A DNA stretch of 24,292 bases from CAJXNP01 sp050305935 (GCA_050305935.1 JBNLGG010000061.1:1-24292); one strand, 5' to 3'; counted from the first letter of the stretch, positions 1 to 7,875 are shown. A program made the numbers and translations. The notes: generated from the sequence alone by a model not told the origin.

Positions 1-690
1 GTCTCCCTTCAAGACGGGCACGACATTGTACTTATTCATTTGAAGGCAAAACTCTATATCTTTTTCCAGGCCTAGCTTTAGAAGCCGCTTCACATGGGAA
101 CTGTTTTTCATATAGCCTAAAAAATCCCCCTTGCTTTGAAGGAAAAGCGCCTGGGCGACGGCAACCGCATCACTTTTAAAATCACAGAAATCCGCCAATT
201 CATCCGCCACGGCTCCCGCAAAAAGTGTGTCTTCCATGTTGATCTTGCCTTTCCAACCTGCGCAATGGATGAGAATGTCATTCGGTTGCATTTTCAAATA
301 CTTAACTACCGAAGAAAAATTGAGGAAAGAGCCAACGATTATTTGCTTGGCGCCTATTGACTTATTGATTGCCAGGGTCCCATTCGTCGTAGTCATCGCC
401 ACATCGGCCTGTTCCAGTTGTTCCATCATAAAGCCAAAGGGGGAATTGCCCAGGTCAAAGCCTTCTACCATCATGCCTCCTCGCTCTGCCGCAGCAAAAT
501 ACCCCTGGTTTTGCAAGTCCTTGCATTCTGAGAGGGTGGAAACCGGGCGAATGGAATTAACTTTATGGGCAAGTCCGGTAACGATACTGCTTGTAGCTCT
601 TAAAATGTCAACGACCACCACTACCTTTCCCCTCACGTCATAGAGTTCTATCAAATCGGGTGTCAGGCAAATTTCCAGTTCTTTTTTCAC
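1..690 (-). CDS. comB: 2-phosphosulfolactate phosphatase (ComB family), C-terminus cut by window edge
   Basis: ComB-family enzymes remove phosphate from 2-phosphosulfolactate to give sulfolactate, a step first known from coenzyme M synthesis. Translating the minus strand gives 230 residues with family-typical stretches: CLTPDLIELYD at the N-terminus, VVVVDILRATSSIVTGL (about 23-39), AAERGG, GFDLGNSPFGFM, TTTNGTLAINKS (about 100-111) and HCAGWKGKINMEDTLFAGA. The reading frame is open to base 1; the family is about 240 residues, so only a few C-terminal residues should be missing. The start is taken as GTG at 690-688, because no in-frame ATG lies near and this start puts CLTPDL in its usual place. 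It begins 5 nt after the gcvT stop, so the two are probably co-transcribed. The family call is firm. The role in a bacteroidete, which has no coenzyme M, is inference: sulfolactate or sulfonate metabolism. Confidence 0.87.
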   Translation of the reverse strand, partial: MKKELEICLTPDLIELYDVRGKVVVVVDILRATSSIVTGLAHKVNSIRPVSTLSECKDLQNQGYFAAAERGGMMVEGFDLGNSPFGFMMEQLEQADVAMTTTNGTLAINKSIGAKQIIVGSFLNFSSVVKYLKMQPNDILIHCAGWKGKINMEDTLFAGAVADELADFCDFKSDAVAVAQALFLQSKGDFLGYMKNSSHVKRLLKLGLEKDIEFCLQMNKYNVVPVLKGD

Positions 691-695
691 GCTGA

Positions 696-1787
696 CTAAC
701 CTTTGAAAATGGGTTGTTTGACTACTTTCGCCTTGATCAGCTTACCGCGGATAAATATGCAAATATCGGTGTCGAGCTTTGAAAATTCGACAGGCACATA
801 GCCCATCCCAATGCCCACGCCCATGCTGGGTGACATGGTTCCGGAAGTCACTTTCCCTATGATCTTCCCCGAGGGATCGGTGATGTCATAGTTGGATCGG
901 GGTATTCCCATTTCCGCCATCTCGAAGCCAACCAGTTTTTTGGAAACACCTTTTTCTTTTTGCTTTTTCAGGTCATCCCAATTAGTGAATTCTTTAGTAA
1001 ACTTCACTATCCAGCCCAGACCCGCCTCGATCGGCGAAGTAGTGTCGTCAATGTCATTTCCATACAAGCAATATCCTTTTTCCAGGCGAAGCGTATCCCT
1101 GGCAGCCAATCCAATAGGCTTTATACCAAACTCCGCTCCTGCCTCAAACAGCTTATCCCAAATAGCTGTTGCATACTTGTTTTTAAAATATAATTCGAAA
1201 CCACCTGCGCCGGTATAGCCTGTGGCAGAGATAATCACGTCATTGGAAATATCTCCAATATTGCCTTTCTTGAATGTATAGTAGCCCATCGATTCAACGT
1301 CCACATCTGTGATTTTTTTGATGACCGACATAGCGTTTGGACCTTGAACAGCAAGGAGAGAGTATTGCTGCGAGACATTTTCCATAAATGCGCCGAACGA
1401 ATTCTTTGAACTTATCCAGTTCCAGTCTTTTTCAATATTCGAAGCATTTACTACCAACATATATTCCTTATCGCCCAGGCAATACACGAGCAAATCATCT
1501 ACTATTCCCCCATTTTCATTTGGAATGCAGGAATATTGTGCCTGACCAGGTGATAGCTTCGAAGCGTCATTGGACGTAACCGACTGCACCAGGTCAAGGG
1601 CTTTGTCACCTTTGATCAAGAATTCGCCCATGTGGGACACATCAAACACCCCTACATTCTGTCGCACTGTGAGGTGTTCGTCTTTGTCAGAAGAATATCT
1701 TACCGGCATATTAAACCCCGCAAAAGGCATCATTTTGGCCCCTAGTTCTATGTGTTTGTCTTCTAAGACCAGTCTATTCAATTCCAT
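696..1787 (-). CDS. gcvT: Glycine cleavage system T protein (aminomethyltransferase)
   Basis: GcvT transfers the aminomethyl carbon of glycine, carried on lipoyl-GcvH, to tetrahydrofolate, giving methylene-THF and ammonia in the cytoplasm. The 363-residue protein has the usual length. It shows GVFDVSHMGEF (about 46-56), the GGIVDDLLVY motif (about 93-102) that carries the catalytic Asp of the family, SATGYTGAGGFELYF, and ARDTLRLEKGYCLYGNDID, followed by the C-terminal barrel (SGTMSPSMGVGIGMGYV). ATG start at 1787. The comB start follows 5 nt after its stop. Upstream it faces the AGCS symporter gene across 167 bp. No gcvH or gcvP lies in the window, so the system is split in this genome. I see no glycine-riboswitch fold in the AT-rich leader. 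Confidence 0.97.
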   Translation of the reverse strand: MELNRLVLEDKHIELGAKMMPFAGFNMPVRYSSDKDEHLTVRQNVGVFDVSHMGEFLIKGDKALDLVQSVTSNDASKLSPGQAQYSCIPNENGGIVDDLLVYCLGDKEYMLVVNASNIEKDWNWISSKNSFGAFMENVSQQYSLLAVQGPNAMSVIKKITDVDVESMGYYTFKKGNIGDISNDVIISATGYTGAGGFELYFKNKYATAIWDKLFEAGAEFGIKPIGLAARDTLRLEKGYCLYGNDIDDTTSPIEAGLGWIVKFTKEFTNWDDLKKQKEKGVSKKLVGFEMAEMGIPRSNYDITDPSGKIIGKVTSGTMSPSMGVGIGMGYVPVEFSKLDTDICIFIRGKLIKAKVVKQPIFKG

Positions 1788-1900
1788 TATTTATCCTAAT
1801 TTATTTTTCGTCAAACTGTCAATTTCAAATTAAAGCACGAAGATAATTTTATAAACTGATAATGTAAAAAACCTGATCGCTTTGTTCATTCAAAATACCT

Positions 1901-1929
1901 TTTGGGCTAAAATTATTTTTTTAGCTTTA
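1901..1929 (+). promoter_or_regulatory. Possible Bacteroidota-type promoter for the AGCS symporter
   Basis: TTTG at 1901-1904 and TAGCTTTA at 1922-1929 roughly match the Bacteroidota sigma-ABfr pattern (TTTG about 20 bp before TAnnTTTG), with one mismatch in the second box and a slightly short 17-bp spacer. It lies 25 bp before the start codon in a very AT-rich divergent intergenic region. A GGAG at 1950-1953 sits only one base before the ATG, too close to be a good ribosome binding site. This is a weak match by eye. Confidence 0.25.
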
Positions 1930-1954
1930 CGGTTTATTCAAATGCTACAGGAGA

Positions 1955-3658
1955 ATGCAAAAGCTTAACGAGGTTCTTAGCCAGATTGACGGCTGGATCG
2001 GTGGATCAGACTGGTTCGTCTATGTACTACTTTTTACAGGGGCATTTTTTACACTGTACCTCGGATTTCCACAGATCAGGTATTTCCGGCATGCCATTCG
2101 GGCAGTGATGGGAAAATTTGACAAGCATGGCGATACAGGTGACACTTCCCATTTTGGAGCATTGTCTACAGCACTATCCGGAACTGTGGGTACCGGAAAT
2201 ATTGCAGGAGTGGCTTTTGCAATACATCTGGGAGGACCTGCTGCATTGTTTTGGATGCTGGTCACCGCATTCCTGGGCATGACAACAAAATTTGTTGAGG
2301 TCACACTCAGCCACAAATACAGGGAGTTTGACGAAAAAGGAAATGTAGCGGGTGGCCCCATGTACTACATGAAAAATGCAAATTTTTTACTCTTTGGGAA
2401 AAAATTTGACCTCAAATGGCTCGCAGTGATTTTTGCCATTGCGACGGTATTCTCCTCTTTCGGAACAGGAAACCTGCCACAGATTAACTCTATAAGCGAT
2501 TCGCTTTTTGCCACTTTCCATCTTAACAAGATGCTTACAGGAGGTATCCTGGCGGTATTATTGGGACTTGTCATCATCGGAGGGATTAAGCGAATAGTCA
2601 GTGTAACCGAAAAGCTCGTGCCTGCCATGGCCATTATCTACTTTCTTGGAGCGTTGACAGTTATTGCCTATAATTTTGAAAATATTGGTCCGGCATTTAC
2701 GAGCATCTTTACAGATGTCTTTACCGGAACTGCCGCTATGGGTGGATTTCTGGGAGCCAATTTCAGTTTTGCTTTTAACCGGGGAGTTAACCGGGGCTTG
2801 TTCAGCAATGAGGCAGGACAGGGATCAGCACCCATCGCGCACGCTGCCGCGAAAGCACACGAACCAGTCTCCGAAGGAATGGTAGCGATACTGGAGCCTT
2901 TCATTGATACAATCCTTATTTGTTCGCTTACCGGTCTCGTACTTTTATCATCCGGCGTGTGGACCGAAAAATTTGTGAACAAATTCGAGTTGTCTGATCT
3001 CAAGGTCCTCGAAGGCACATGGTCCGATAAGAACGAAAGCCAAAAAGAACAACTTCACGAATACCTTTTACACGGAAGCGACGACATTTCCTTTTTTACA
3101 GGTGATTTGGGAGTGTCTAATGGCATTATTCAAAATGAAGTTACCCTTTTCCACGCGAGGTCAATCGCCGAATCTGTTAAAGTGTATGCATCCGACGACC
3201 AGTTGTACCAAGGCGCTATTACCGTAAATAAGGGTGCTGTAACTTCCGGTAATTATTATTTTAAAGGAGAATCGCTGGTTCATTCTGCACCACTAACTAC
3301 ACGGGCCTTTGCCCGAAGTTTCCTGGGAGAAAAGGGAAAATACATTGTCTCCATCGGTTTACTTCTATTTGCTTTCTCAACGGCGATCTCATGGTCCTAC
3401 TACGGAGACAGGGCGATGACCTTTCTGTTTGGTGCAAAATCTGTGGTGTACTACCGAATCGTATATGTATGTGGCTTTTTCGTTGCTTCCTTCATGGATA
3501 CTACGATCATTTGGACGTTTTCAGGAATCACTATCGCTTTGATGACCTTGCCTAACCTCCTGGGAATATTCTGGCTTCAGAAGGATATGAAAAATACGGT
3601 GAAGGATTACTGGAAAGGTTTTGATGAGGAATTCCCCGGATACAGGAAACCGAAGTAA
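1955..3658 (+). CDS. Sodium:alanine/glycine symporter (AGCS family) with a large extra loop
   Basis: An inner-membrane symporter importing alanine or glycine with Na+. Family signatures are clear: GFPQIRYFRHAIRAVMGKFD, ALSGTVGTGNIAGVA (about 70-84), GGPMYYMKN, FNRGVNRGLFSNEAGQGSAP (about 274-293) and EPFIDTILICSLTGLVLL. About ten hydrophobic segments are present. The protein has 567 residues against roughly 450-480 for typical members. The excess is one hydrophilic block between GVWT (about 333-336) and SAPLTTRAFA (about 443), where normal members have a short loop; the helices resume at SIGLLLFAFSTAISWSYYGD. Start ATG 1955. It is divergent from gcvT, which fits use of glycine, and it converges with the TIGR02757 gene with only 3 bases between the stops. 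The substrate (Ala or Gly) is inferred from family and neighbour. Confidence 0.93.
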   Translation: MQKLNEVLSQIDGWIGGSDWFVYVLLFTGAFFTLYLGFPQIRYFRHAIRAVMGKFDKHGDTGDTSHFGALSTALSGTVGTGNIAGVAFAIHLGGPAALFWMLVTAFLGMTTKFVEVTLSHKYREFDEKGNVAGGPMYYMKNANFLLFGKKFDLKWLAVIFAIATVFSSFGTGNLPQINSISDSLFATFHLNKMLTGGILAVLLGLVIIGGIKRIVSVTEKLVPAMAIIYFLGALTVIAYNFENIGPAFTSIFTDVFTGTAAMGGFLGANFSFAFNRGVNRGLFSNEAGQGSAPIAHAAAKAHEPVSEGMVAILEPFIDTILICSLTGLVLLSSGVWTEKFVNKFELSDLKVLEGTWSDKNESQKEQLHEYLLHGSDDISFFTGDLGVSNGIIQNEVTLFHARSIAESVKVYASDDQLYQGAITVNKGAVTSGNYYFKGESLVHSAPLTTRAFARSFLGEKGKYIVSIGLLLFAFSTAISWSYYGDRAMTFLFGAKSVVYYRIVYVCGFFVASFMDTTIIWTFSGITIALMTLPNLLGIFWLQKDMKNTVKDYWKGFDEEFPGYRKPK

Positions 3659-3661
3659 GTA

Positions 3662-4441
3662 TCAAAACGTCATTTCTTTTTCTTCGATACCAATGCCAAA
3701 TAGTGCAAAATCAAAACGTACGGGATCGACGGGATCAATCTTTTTTAATTGCAGGGTAAGTTCCACGGCAGTTAGCCAATCACTTTGCTTACGCTGGACC
3801 AAACCTAGTCTTCTGGCTACCTTTTCCACGTGTACGTCCAGTGGGCAAACAAGCTGATGGGCTTTGATCTTTTTCCAGATTCCAAAATCCACACCTTGTT
3901 CATCCTTCCTTACCATCCATCTTAAAAACATATTCATTCGTTTACAAGCTGATTTTCGATCGGGAGAAGCGACGTGCTTACCACTTCTTGGTGGAAATTC
4001 CGGCAAACTGGTAAACAGCTTTCGCAGCACATTTAATCCATTTTCGGTTGTTTCATCATCGGGATGGATTCCACGGACAAGCACCTCTTCGAGGGAATGA
4101 AATTCAGAATACACATACTTCAGGAAATGAATGAAATAAAGGGTGTCCGTGCCATTGAACGTCCGGTGGCAAAATTTCCCGAAGGGTTTTAAATCATTTT
4201 CAGAATGATGGAGAATAAAACGATGTGGATCGTCGTCCATCCATTTCAATAATTTTTGGCTATTATTTATAATGGTCTTGCGCTGGCCCCAGGCAAGAAT
4301 GGCCGCAAAAAAACCGGCGATTTCAATATCTTCCTTTTTTACAAACCGGTGGGGGATGCAAATGGGATCGTCGGCGATAAAACCCGGTTGATTAAACTTT
4401 AGGTATTTCTCCTCCAGATAGTCCCTTAACTTTCCCTGCAT
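3662..4441 (-). CDS. TIGR02757 / DUF2400 family protein
   Basis: A conserved protein of unknown biological role. The 259-residue sequence has the hallmarks of TIGR02757: GFFAAILAWGQRKTIINNS (about 43-61), the FCHRTFNGTDTLYFIHFLK block (about 89-107), CKRMNMFLRWMVRKDEQGVD, and a late LVCPLDVHVEKVARRLGLVQ motif. That last motif, D-x-H-V-x-x-x-A-R-R-L-G, resembles the helix of HhH-GPD DNA glycosylases (EndoIII/MutY superfamily), but I see no glycosylase catalytic Lys/Asp pair or iron-sulfur cysteine cluster, so no enzymatic activity is assigned. Length is normal and the start is ATG at 4441. It starts 15 nt after the LysM gene stop on the same strand, so the two probably share a transcript. Confidence 0.88.
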   Translation of the reverse strand: MQGKLRDYLEEKYLKFNQPGFIADDPICIPHRFVKKEDIEIAGFFAAILAWGQRKTIINNSQKLLKWMDDDPHRFILHHSENDLKPFGKFCHRTFNGTDTLYFIHFLKYVYSEFHSLEEVLVRGIHPDDETTENGLNVLRKLFTSLPEFPPRSGKHVASPDRKSACKRMNMFLRWMVRKDEQGVDFGIWKKIKAHQLVCPLDVHVEKVARRLGLVQRKQSDWLTAVELTLQLKKIDPVDPVRFDFALFGIGIEEKEMTF

Positions 4442-4456
4442 ATTGCCAGAAAATCC

Positions 4457-5554
4457 TTAAGGCACATAAGAAATCTCAACAGGGAATTTTGTATCCACTG
4501 CACCGAGTCTATCAAATGCTTTTTTGGAAATTTTCAGGAGTACTTTGTTATTGTCACCTGTATTTGGCAGTACGCCTACCACTCTGACAAACACGGTCTG
4601 GTTGTTCATTTTATTCCTTACCTGCATGATAGTCCCAACGGGTGCAGACCTATGGAGGGCCAAATATTTCTTCGTTTCACTGCTGCCCTCAATCACCTGG
4701 GCAAATCCGTCCTCGATAATTTTTTTGCTATCCATTGTTTGATTGGCGGTGCCGGGACCAACTGCCATCTCAGGAGTTTTAATCTCGGAAACATCAATCA
4801 CAGCTTCCGTTGATGCTTCCACTGTTTCCTTGGTTTCTCCCACTGTCTCCTTGGTTTCTTCCACTGTTTCCTTGGTTTCTTCCACTGCCACCGGTAACAT
4901 ACTGGAGTTTGACGTCACAGCGGATTTAATGCCGGAGGAAACAATCAGCACCTGGCCAATGGACAGGTCATTGCCTGCCAAGCCATTCCATTTCTTAAGA
5001 TCATCAACGCTGACATTGTGCTGCCGACTTATAGAGAAGAGCGTCTCCGATGCTGCGACCGTGTGTGTTTTCTTACCGCTGTAATCCACATCTGCCTTTG
5101 TCGCTTCCACCGCCGCTGTAGGGGTACCTGTTCCTTTGATCAACAACTCCTGTCCCACACTGATGGTATTGTCACTTAATTTGTTCCATTTTTTAATATC
5201 TTCCGTGCTTACGTTATATTGGCGGGAAATAGAATACAGGGTTTCTGAAGGCTTCACTTTGTGGACAAGCCCACTGGTGTTCTTCTTTTCTTTTTTCACC
5301 ACAGGAATGAGCAGCTTTTGGCCAATTTTCAGGCCACCCTCGGCCTCGGGATTTTCCTGCGATATTAAGGCGACACTCGCTCCATACCGTCTGCTGAGTG
5401 AAAATAATGTTTCCCCTTCGTCCACCTGATGAATGATAAAAGTTTTTCCGGCTTTTTTGGTAGTGCCAATCGAATCATAAGCAAAAGTGGTGGCATAACA
5501 ACTACCCATCGCCGCCATCAGAAAACCAACTAGTAACCCCGCTACTCTATTCAT
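4457..5554 (-). CDS. Secreted protein with three LysM domains and a C-terminal RlpA-like double-psi barrel
   Basis: Probably a periplasmic peptidoglycan-binding protein. Residues 1-21 form a signal peptide; a Cys at 19 (MGSC) makes a lipoprotein conceivable but the lipobox is poor. Three LysM modules follow at about 41-85, 97-139 and 163-205, each with the GETLFSLSRRYG or SETLYSISRQYN type start and GQxLLI end. An acidic linker (about 225-245) contains three heptads EETKETV/GETKETV. The last 90 residues match an RlpA double-psi barrel (HRSAPVGTIMQVRNKMNNQT ... ISKKAFDRLGAVD). Aligned with RlpA, the catalytic His is kept (H301), but the position of the catalytic Asp in VNDRGPF is Gly (G327, in VVGVLP), so lytic transglycosylase activity is unlikely. 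It heads a two-gene unit with the TIGR02757 gene and is divergent from nfeD. Confidence 0.9.
   Translation of the reverse strand: MNRVAGLLVGFLMAAMGSCYATTFAYDSIGTTKKAGKTFIIHQVDEGETLFSLSRRYGASVALISQENPEAEGGLKIGQKLLIPVVKKEKKNTSGLVHKVKPSETLYSISRQYNVSTEDIKKWNKLSDNTISVGQELLIKGTGTPTAAVEATKADVDYSGKKTHTVAASETLFSISRQHNVSVDDLKKWNGLAGNDLSIGQVLIVSSGIKSAVTSNSSMLPVAVEETKETVEETKETVGETKETVEASTEAVIDVSEIKTPEMAVGPGTANQTMDSKKIIEDGFAQVIEGSSETKKYLALHRSAPVGTIMQVRNKMNNQTVFVRVVGVLPNTGDNNKVLLKISKKAFDRLGAVDTKFPVEISYVP
4818..4880. repeat. Three tandem 21-bp repeats inside the LysM gene
   Basis: Copies at 4818-4838, 4839-4859 and 4860-4880, plus strand unit TCCACTGTTTCCTTGGTTTC followed by T. Copies 1 and 3 are identical; copy 2 differs at two bases. 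Each encodes one heptad (E/G-ETKETV) of the linker between the LysM part and the barrel. A multiple of three keeps the frame, so copy number could vary by slippage without breaking the protein. Confidence 0.92.
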
Positions 5555-5590
5555 TTTTTGTGTGATTTTTCGTTCGCTAAATTATAAATA

Positions 5591-5633
5591 AATCATGAAG
5601 CTAAATAGTTTTTCAACATTAGCCTCGATGATT
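5591..5633. repeat. Imperfect inverted repeat in the LysM/nfeD divergent intergenic region
   Basis: Arms 5591-5604 (AATCATGAAGCTAA) and 5619-5633 (TTAGCCTCGATGATT) pair over most of their length with one mismatch and a one-base bulge, around a 14-base AT-rich loop. It lies 37-79 bp upstream of the LysM gene start and 118 bp before nfeD. No T-run follows, so it is not an obvious terminator. It may be a regulator site or leader hairpin; function unknown. Confidence 0.45.
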
Positions 5634-5750
5634 CTTTACCTGATTTAACTAATTTCCTGCCAATTTTATTACAAATTCAAAAAAGAAAACAACGCATGTG
5701 TTTAATTGCGTGTATAATTCATACATAACATTGACAACTCAAAGCTAACA

Positions 5751-7109
5751 ATGAAACTTCCATTATTACATCGGCTGGCAACAACAATAATTTTGGTTGT
5801 TTCCATTTTGTCGGCTGCCTCGGCATTTCAGGATTCCACCAAGGTCCTCCTCGTGAAGATCGATGCCGAAATCGACCCCCGCATGAACCGCTACACTGAG
5901 TTGGCGCTGGACCGTGCAAAAGAAATCAATGCCAATCTGATCTTGATAGAAATGGATACGTACGGAGGGGCCGTGAACGATGCCGATGACATCAGGACGA
6001 GGTTTTTAAACAGCGAAATTCCCATCTGGGTGTTCATAAACAAGGATGCGGCGTCGGCGGGAGCCTTGATCTCAATTGCTTGCGACAGCATTTTCATGGC
6101 GCCTGGTGCGAGTATTGGCGCCGCGACAGTAGTAGTAGGGGGTTCGGGCGAAGCAGCTCCGGACAAATATCAGAGCTACATGAGATCCATGATGCGATCA
6201 ACCGCTGAGGCCAAAGGGCGTAATCCAAAAATAGCGGAGGCAATGGTAGATGAGAATATTGATCTCGACACCATCGCCCCCGCAGGAACCGTCCTGACAT
6301 TTTCAACTTCTGAAGCCATCTATTACGGATTTTGCGAAGGCGAGCGAAATTCGGTTGCTGATGTCCTGGAAAGGTGTGGCTTTGGTGATTATGAATTAGT
6401 GGAATTTGAACTAAGCTCAACCGAAAAAATCATCCGGGTATTTCTCAACCCCTTCATCAGCGGAATATTAATCCTGGTGATCATTGGTGGGATCTATTTT
6501 GAATTGCAAACCCCCGGTGTTGGTTTTCCTTTGGCGGCGGCGATTATTGCGATGGTTTTGTACTTTGTGCCATACTATCTCAATGGGCTTGCCGAAAACT
6601 GGGAGATCATCATTTTCTTTGTCGGGGTAATTCTTATTATGTTGGAAGTGTTTGTCATACCGGGTTTTGGGGTGGCCGGCATTTCCGGGATCACCCTGGT
6701 GGTATTTTCATTGATCCTGGTAATGTTAAACAATGACAACTTTGATTTTTCGTTCGTTAAATTTGCAGATTTTCTTGTTGCGGCAGCCACTACCATTTCA
6801 GCTATTGTTTTGGGTATTCTGGCCCTGTTTTTCGGAGGTGTAAAGTTCACCGAGACCAAGGCATTCAAAAGGGTGGCATTAGTGGGGGTAGAAGACAGGG
6901 AAAAAGGATATACCTCCCGGTTCTACGAGCAGAAATTCCTTGGGAAAAAAGGGACAGCCTATACAGTTCTCCGACCCAGCGGTAAAATCTTGATCGACAA
7001 TGAGATTTATGATGCCTACACGCGGGGGGAATATATTGAAAAAGGAAAAGAGGTGGTCGTAATCGATGAAAGCGGCACATCATTTAAAGTGAAAGAATTA
7101 AAGGGATAG
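5751..7109 (+). CDS. nfeD: NfeD family membrane-bound serine protease (ClpP class)
   Basis: Full-length NfeD proteins are membrane proteases that join a periplasmic ClpP-like serine protease domain to a membrane segment and a C-terminal OB-fold. Here residues 1-25 are a signal peptide. The protease domain (about 30-215) has MDTYGGAVNDADDIR, then KDAASAGALIS with nucleophile S102 and MAPGASIGAA. Alignment with the archaeal PH1510 protease places the catalytic Lys at K139 (APDKYQSY), so the Ser-Lys dyad is intact. About four to five hydrophobic helices follow (about 228-375), and the OB domain is the soluble tail from about 380 (VALVGVEDREKGYTSRFYEQ) to the end. The usual partner, a slipin/stomatin or flotillin gene, is not adjacent. 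kdsB starts 13 nt downstream, so co-transcription is likely. Confidence 0.94.
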   Translation: MKLPLLHRLATTIILVVSILSAASAFQDSTKVLLVKIDAEIDPRMNRYTELALDRAKEINANLILIEMDTYGGAVNDADDIRTRFLNSEIPIWVFINKDAASAGALISIACDSIFMAPGASIGAATVVVGGSGEAAPDKYQSYMRSMMRSTAEAKGRNPKIAEAMVDENIDLDTIAPAGTVLTFSTSEAIYYGFCEGERNSVADVLERCGFGDYELVEFELSSTEKIIRVFLNPFISGILILVIIGGIYFELQTPGVGFPLAAAIIAMVLYFVPYYLNGLAENWEIIIFFVGVILIMLEVFVIPGFGVAGISGITLVVFSLILVMLNNDNFDFSFVKFADFLVAAATTISAIVLGILALFFGGVKFTETKAFKRVALVGVEDREKGYTSRFYEQKFLGKKGTAYTVLRPSGKILIDNEIYDAYTRGEYIEKGKEVVVIDESGTSFKVKELKG

Positions 7110-7122
7110 GGAAAAGCTAGAA

Positions 7123-7875
7123 ATGAAGATATTGGGAATTATTCCGGCAAGGTATGCATCCACGAGGTTTCCCGGCAAGCCGTTGGTAGATATTCAGGGG
7201 AAGCCCATGGTGCAGCAAGTCTACAACCAGGCAAAAAAATCACTTCTATTAGACAGGCTGATCGTGGCTACCGATCACACCGGAATCTTTGATGTGGTAA
7301 ATTCTTTTGGTGGGGAGGCAGTCATGACGAGTGAATCCCATTCTTCGGGTACGGAAAGATGCTTTGAGGCAATACAAAAACTTAACGAAGACTACGACTA
7401 TGTTATTAATATTCAGGGTGACGAGCCGTTTATCCACTTCGAGCTGATCGATCAATGTGCTTCTTTACTAGATGGTAAAACCGAACTCGCTACCATGATA
7501 GCGAGGATTCACGATATTGAGGTGCTATTCAACCCCAATGTGGCCAAAGTGATCATCAACAAAAACAACGAAGCTATTTATTTCAGCAGGGAAGCCATAC
7601 CTTATCTTCGTGATGTCGAAAAATCGAAGTATCTGGAACATCACATCTTCTACAAGCATGCGTCTATCTATGCCTATAGAACTGATATCCTCAAAGCTAT
7701 ATCGACTCTTTCCGTCGGCGACCTGGAAGAAGCTGAAAAACTCGAACAGCTAAGATGGATTGAGTATGGCTTTAAAATAAAGACCGGAGTTACACAACAC
7801 GAGTCATTCGGTATTGATACTGAGGAGGATTTATTGAAAGCATTAGATAAATTTGGAAAGAAAATTGAGCAATAA
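7123..7875 (+). CDS. kdsB: 3-deoxy-manno-octulosonate cytidylyltransferase (CMP-Kdo synthetase)
   Basis: KdsB activates Kdo with CTP to CMP-Kdo, the donor for adding Kdo to lipid A in LPS synthesis. The 250-residue length is normal. Visible signatures: IIPARYASTRFPGKPL (about 6-21, nucleotide-binding loop), VATDHTGIFDVVNSFGGEA, SGTERCFEA, NIQGDEPFI (about 97-105, metal and CTP binding), YFSREAIPYLRD and KHASIYAYR, and the C-terminal LEQLRWIEYGFKI. Start ATG 7123, 13 nt after nfeD. The next gene's ATG at 7877 is one base past this gene's stop, implying translational coupling. It implies an LPS-bearing Gram-negative cell. Confidence 0.97.
   Translation: MKILGIIPARYASTRFPGKPLVDIQGKPMVQQVYNQAKKSLLLDRLIVATDHTGIFDVVNSFGGEAVMTSESHSSGTERCFEAIQKLNEDYDYVINIQGDEPFIHFELIDQCASLLDGKTELATMIARIHDIEVLFNPNVAKVIINKNNEAIYFSREAIPYLRDVEKSKYLEHHIFYKHASIYAYRTDILKAISTLSVGDLEEAEKLEQLRWIEYGFKIKTGVTQHESFGIDTEEDLLKALDKFGKKIEQ

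Noticed and set aside
227..643. 138-codon plus-strand open frame at the left edge
   Set aside because: The minus strand here encodes a clear ComB family protein; this is its antisense shadow.
1788..1954. Glycine riboswitch between gcvT and the symporter
   Set aside because: The region is very AT-rich and lacks the GC-rich conserved core expected of such an aptamer on either strand.
5711..5725. TGTAT-AATTC-ATACA dyad upstream of nfeD as an operator
   Set aside because: Arms are only five bases in AT-rich sequence; too likely by chance to list as a feature.
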